Assembly (NCBI RefSeq): GCF_000003605.2
Contig: NW_003150734.1
Coordinates: 1 to 22,568, forward strand
DNA from: Saccoglossus kowalevskii
Taxonomy: Eukaryota > Hemichordata > Enteropneusta > Harrimaniidae
DNA: 22,568 bases
Direction of reading: 5' to 3'
The notes under the pieces were generated by a model, which worked only from the letters and a program-made list of their open reading frames with translations, was not told the origin of the DNA and ran no database searches. How positions within the stretch are numbered: position 1 is the stretch's first letter; each line of letters starts with the position of its first letter. A program made the translations under genes and the position numbers. Below, piece after piece: positions 22,291 to 22,568 of the stretch.

Positions 22291-22568
22291 GATTAAACCA
22301 CACCCTCGTAGACCACACCTTATGTTAAAGAAGCTAACATTAAATCACGCCCTCATTTAGCACACATAATGTCAATGACGTTAACATTAAATCACATCTT
22401 CGTTGAGCACACATAATGTCAATGACGTCAACTCTAAACCACGTCCTCGTAGACAACACCTAATGATAACGACGCTAACCTTAAATCACGCCCTCGTAGA
22501 CCACACATAATTTCAACGAACGACGTTAAAATTACACCATGCCCCACTAGACAACACATAATGTAAAG
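22291..22568 (+). repeat. Decayed distal edge of array 2 (cut by window end)
   Basis: From CCACACCTTATGTTAAAG onward this stretch is the same as about 8745-9000, monomer by monomer, including odd ones such as CATTTAGCACAC and CGTTGAGCACAC. The only difference seen over the last 240 bases is one missing T in the final ten. The rest of the edge and the next spacer would lie beyond the window. Confidence 0.9.

Larger units (their letters stand above)
1..22568 (+). repeat. Head-to-tail coding macro-repeat, almost two units
   Basis: The gene 3' part, its flank and the array start at 31-1545 recur at 12372-13849. The offset is 12304 from the end of the gene through the array start, and 12340-12341 before a 36-bp indel. 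The far, decayed edge of the array at 8761-9000 recurs at 22330-22568 with an offset of 13569. The two copies therefore share both edges of the array, and the unit is gene, array, decayed edge and spacer. The second unit is about 1.27 kb longer, close to 27 satellite monomers. Both units run in the same direction. The first unit lacks its 5' part and the second lacks its spacer, because the window starts and stops inside the repeat. Confidence 0.9.

Overview
The window reads as animal (probably invertebrate) nuclear DNA. It holds intron-type signals, AATAAA poly(A) signals, kilobases of satellite and a probable miniature DNA transposon, and no bacterial-style gene packing. The species cannot be named from the sequence. 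There is one dominant structure: almost two head-to-tail copies of a macro-repeat of about 12.3 to 13.6 kb. Each unit contains a protein-coding gene, a short 3' flank, a long array of a 47-bp satellite, a decayed edge of that array, and a single-copy-looking spacer that leads into the next gene copy.

Layout: 1-1278 is the 3' part of gene copy 1, and 1279-1544 is its 3' flank with a poly(A) signal. From 1545 to about 8750 there are roughly 153 homogeneous 47-bp monomers, followed by about 23 diverged monomers to about 9822. From 9823 to about 12029 comes the spacer. It carries a 450-bp inverted-repeat element flanked by TAA (PIF/Harbinger-like MITE) at 10358-10807, a CpG-dense patch with a TATA-like box near 11045-11167, and a plausible splice donor and acceptor at 11503 and 12029. 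Gene copy 2 lies at 12038-13576, with its 3' flank to 13848. A second array of about 180 monomers runs from 13849 to about 22290, and the same decayed edge begins again and is cut by the window end.

The gene encodes a protein I do not recognise. Copy 2 has a basic N-terminal part, an acidic Ser/Asp/Glu region of eight imperfect 30-34-residue repeats rich in casein-kinase-2-like sites, a compact C-terminal region of about 130 residues, and a strongly basic nuclear-localisation-type tail. Copies 1 and 2 are almost identical in the C-terminal coding part and the 3' flank. They differ mainly in the acidic repeats, by mostly amino-acid-changing substitutions and one 12-codon indel.

The two satellite arrays share the same outer edges but have been reshuffled internally. 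Long blocks match at several different offsets (8965, 12962, 13569 and 17946, against 12304 for the gene), as expected from repeated unequal exchange. The closest general analogy is a coding macrosatellite of the D4Z4/DUX4 kind; that comparison is by organisation only, and no homology is claimed.
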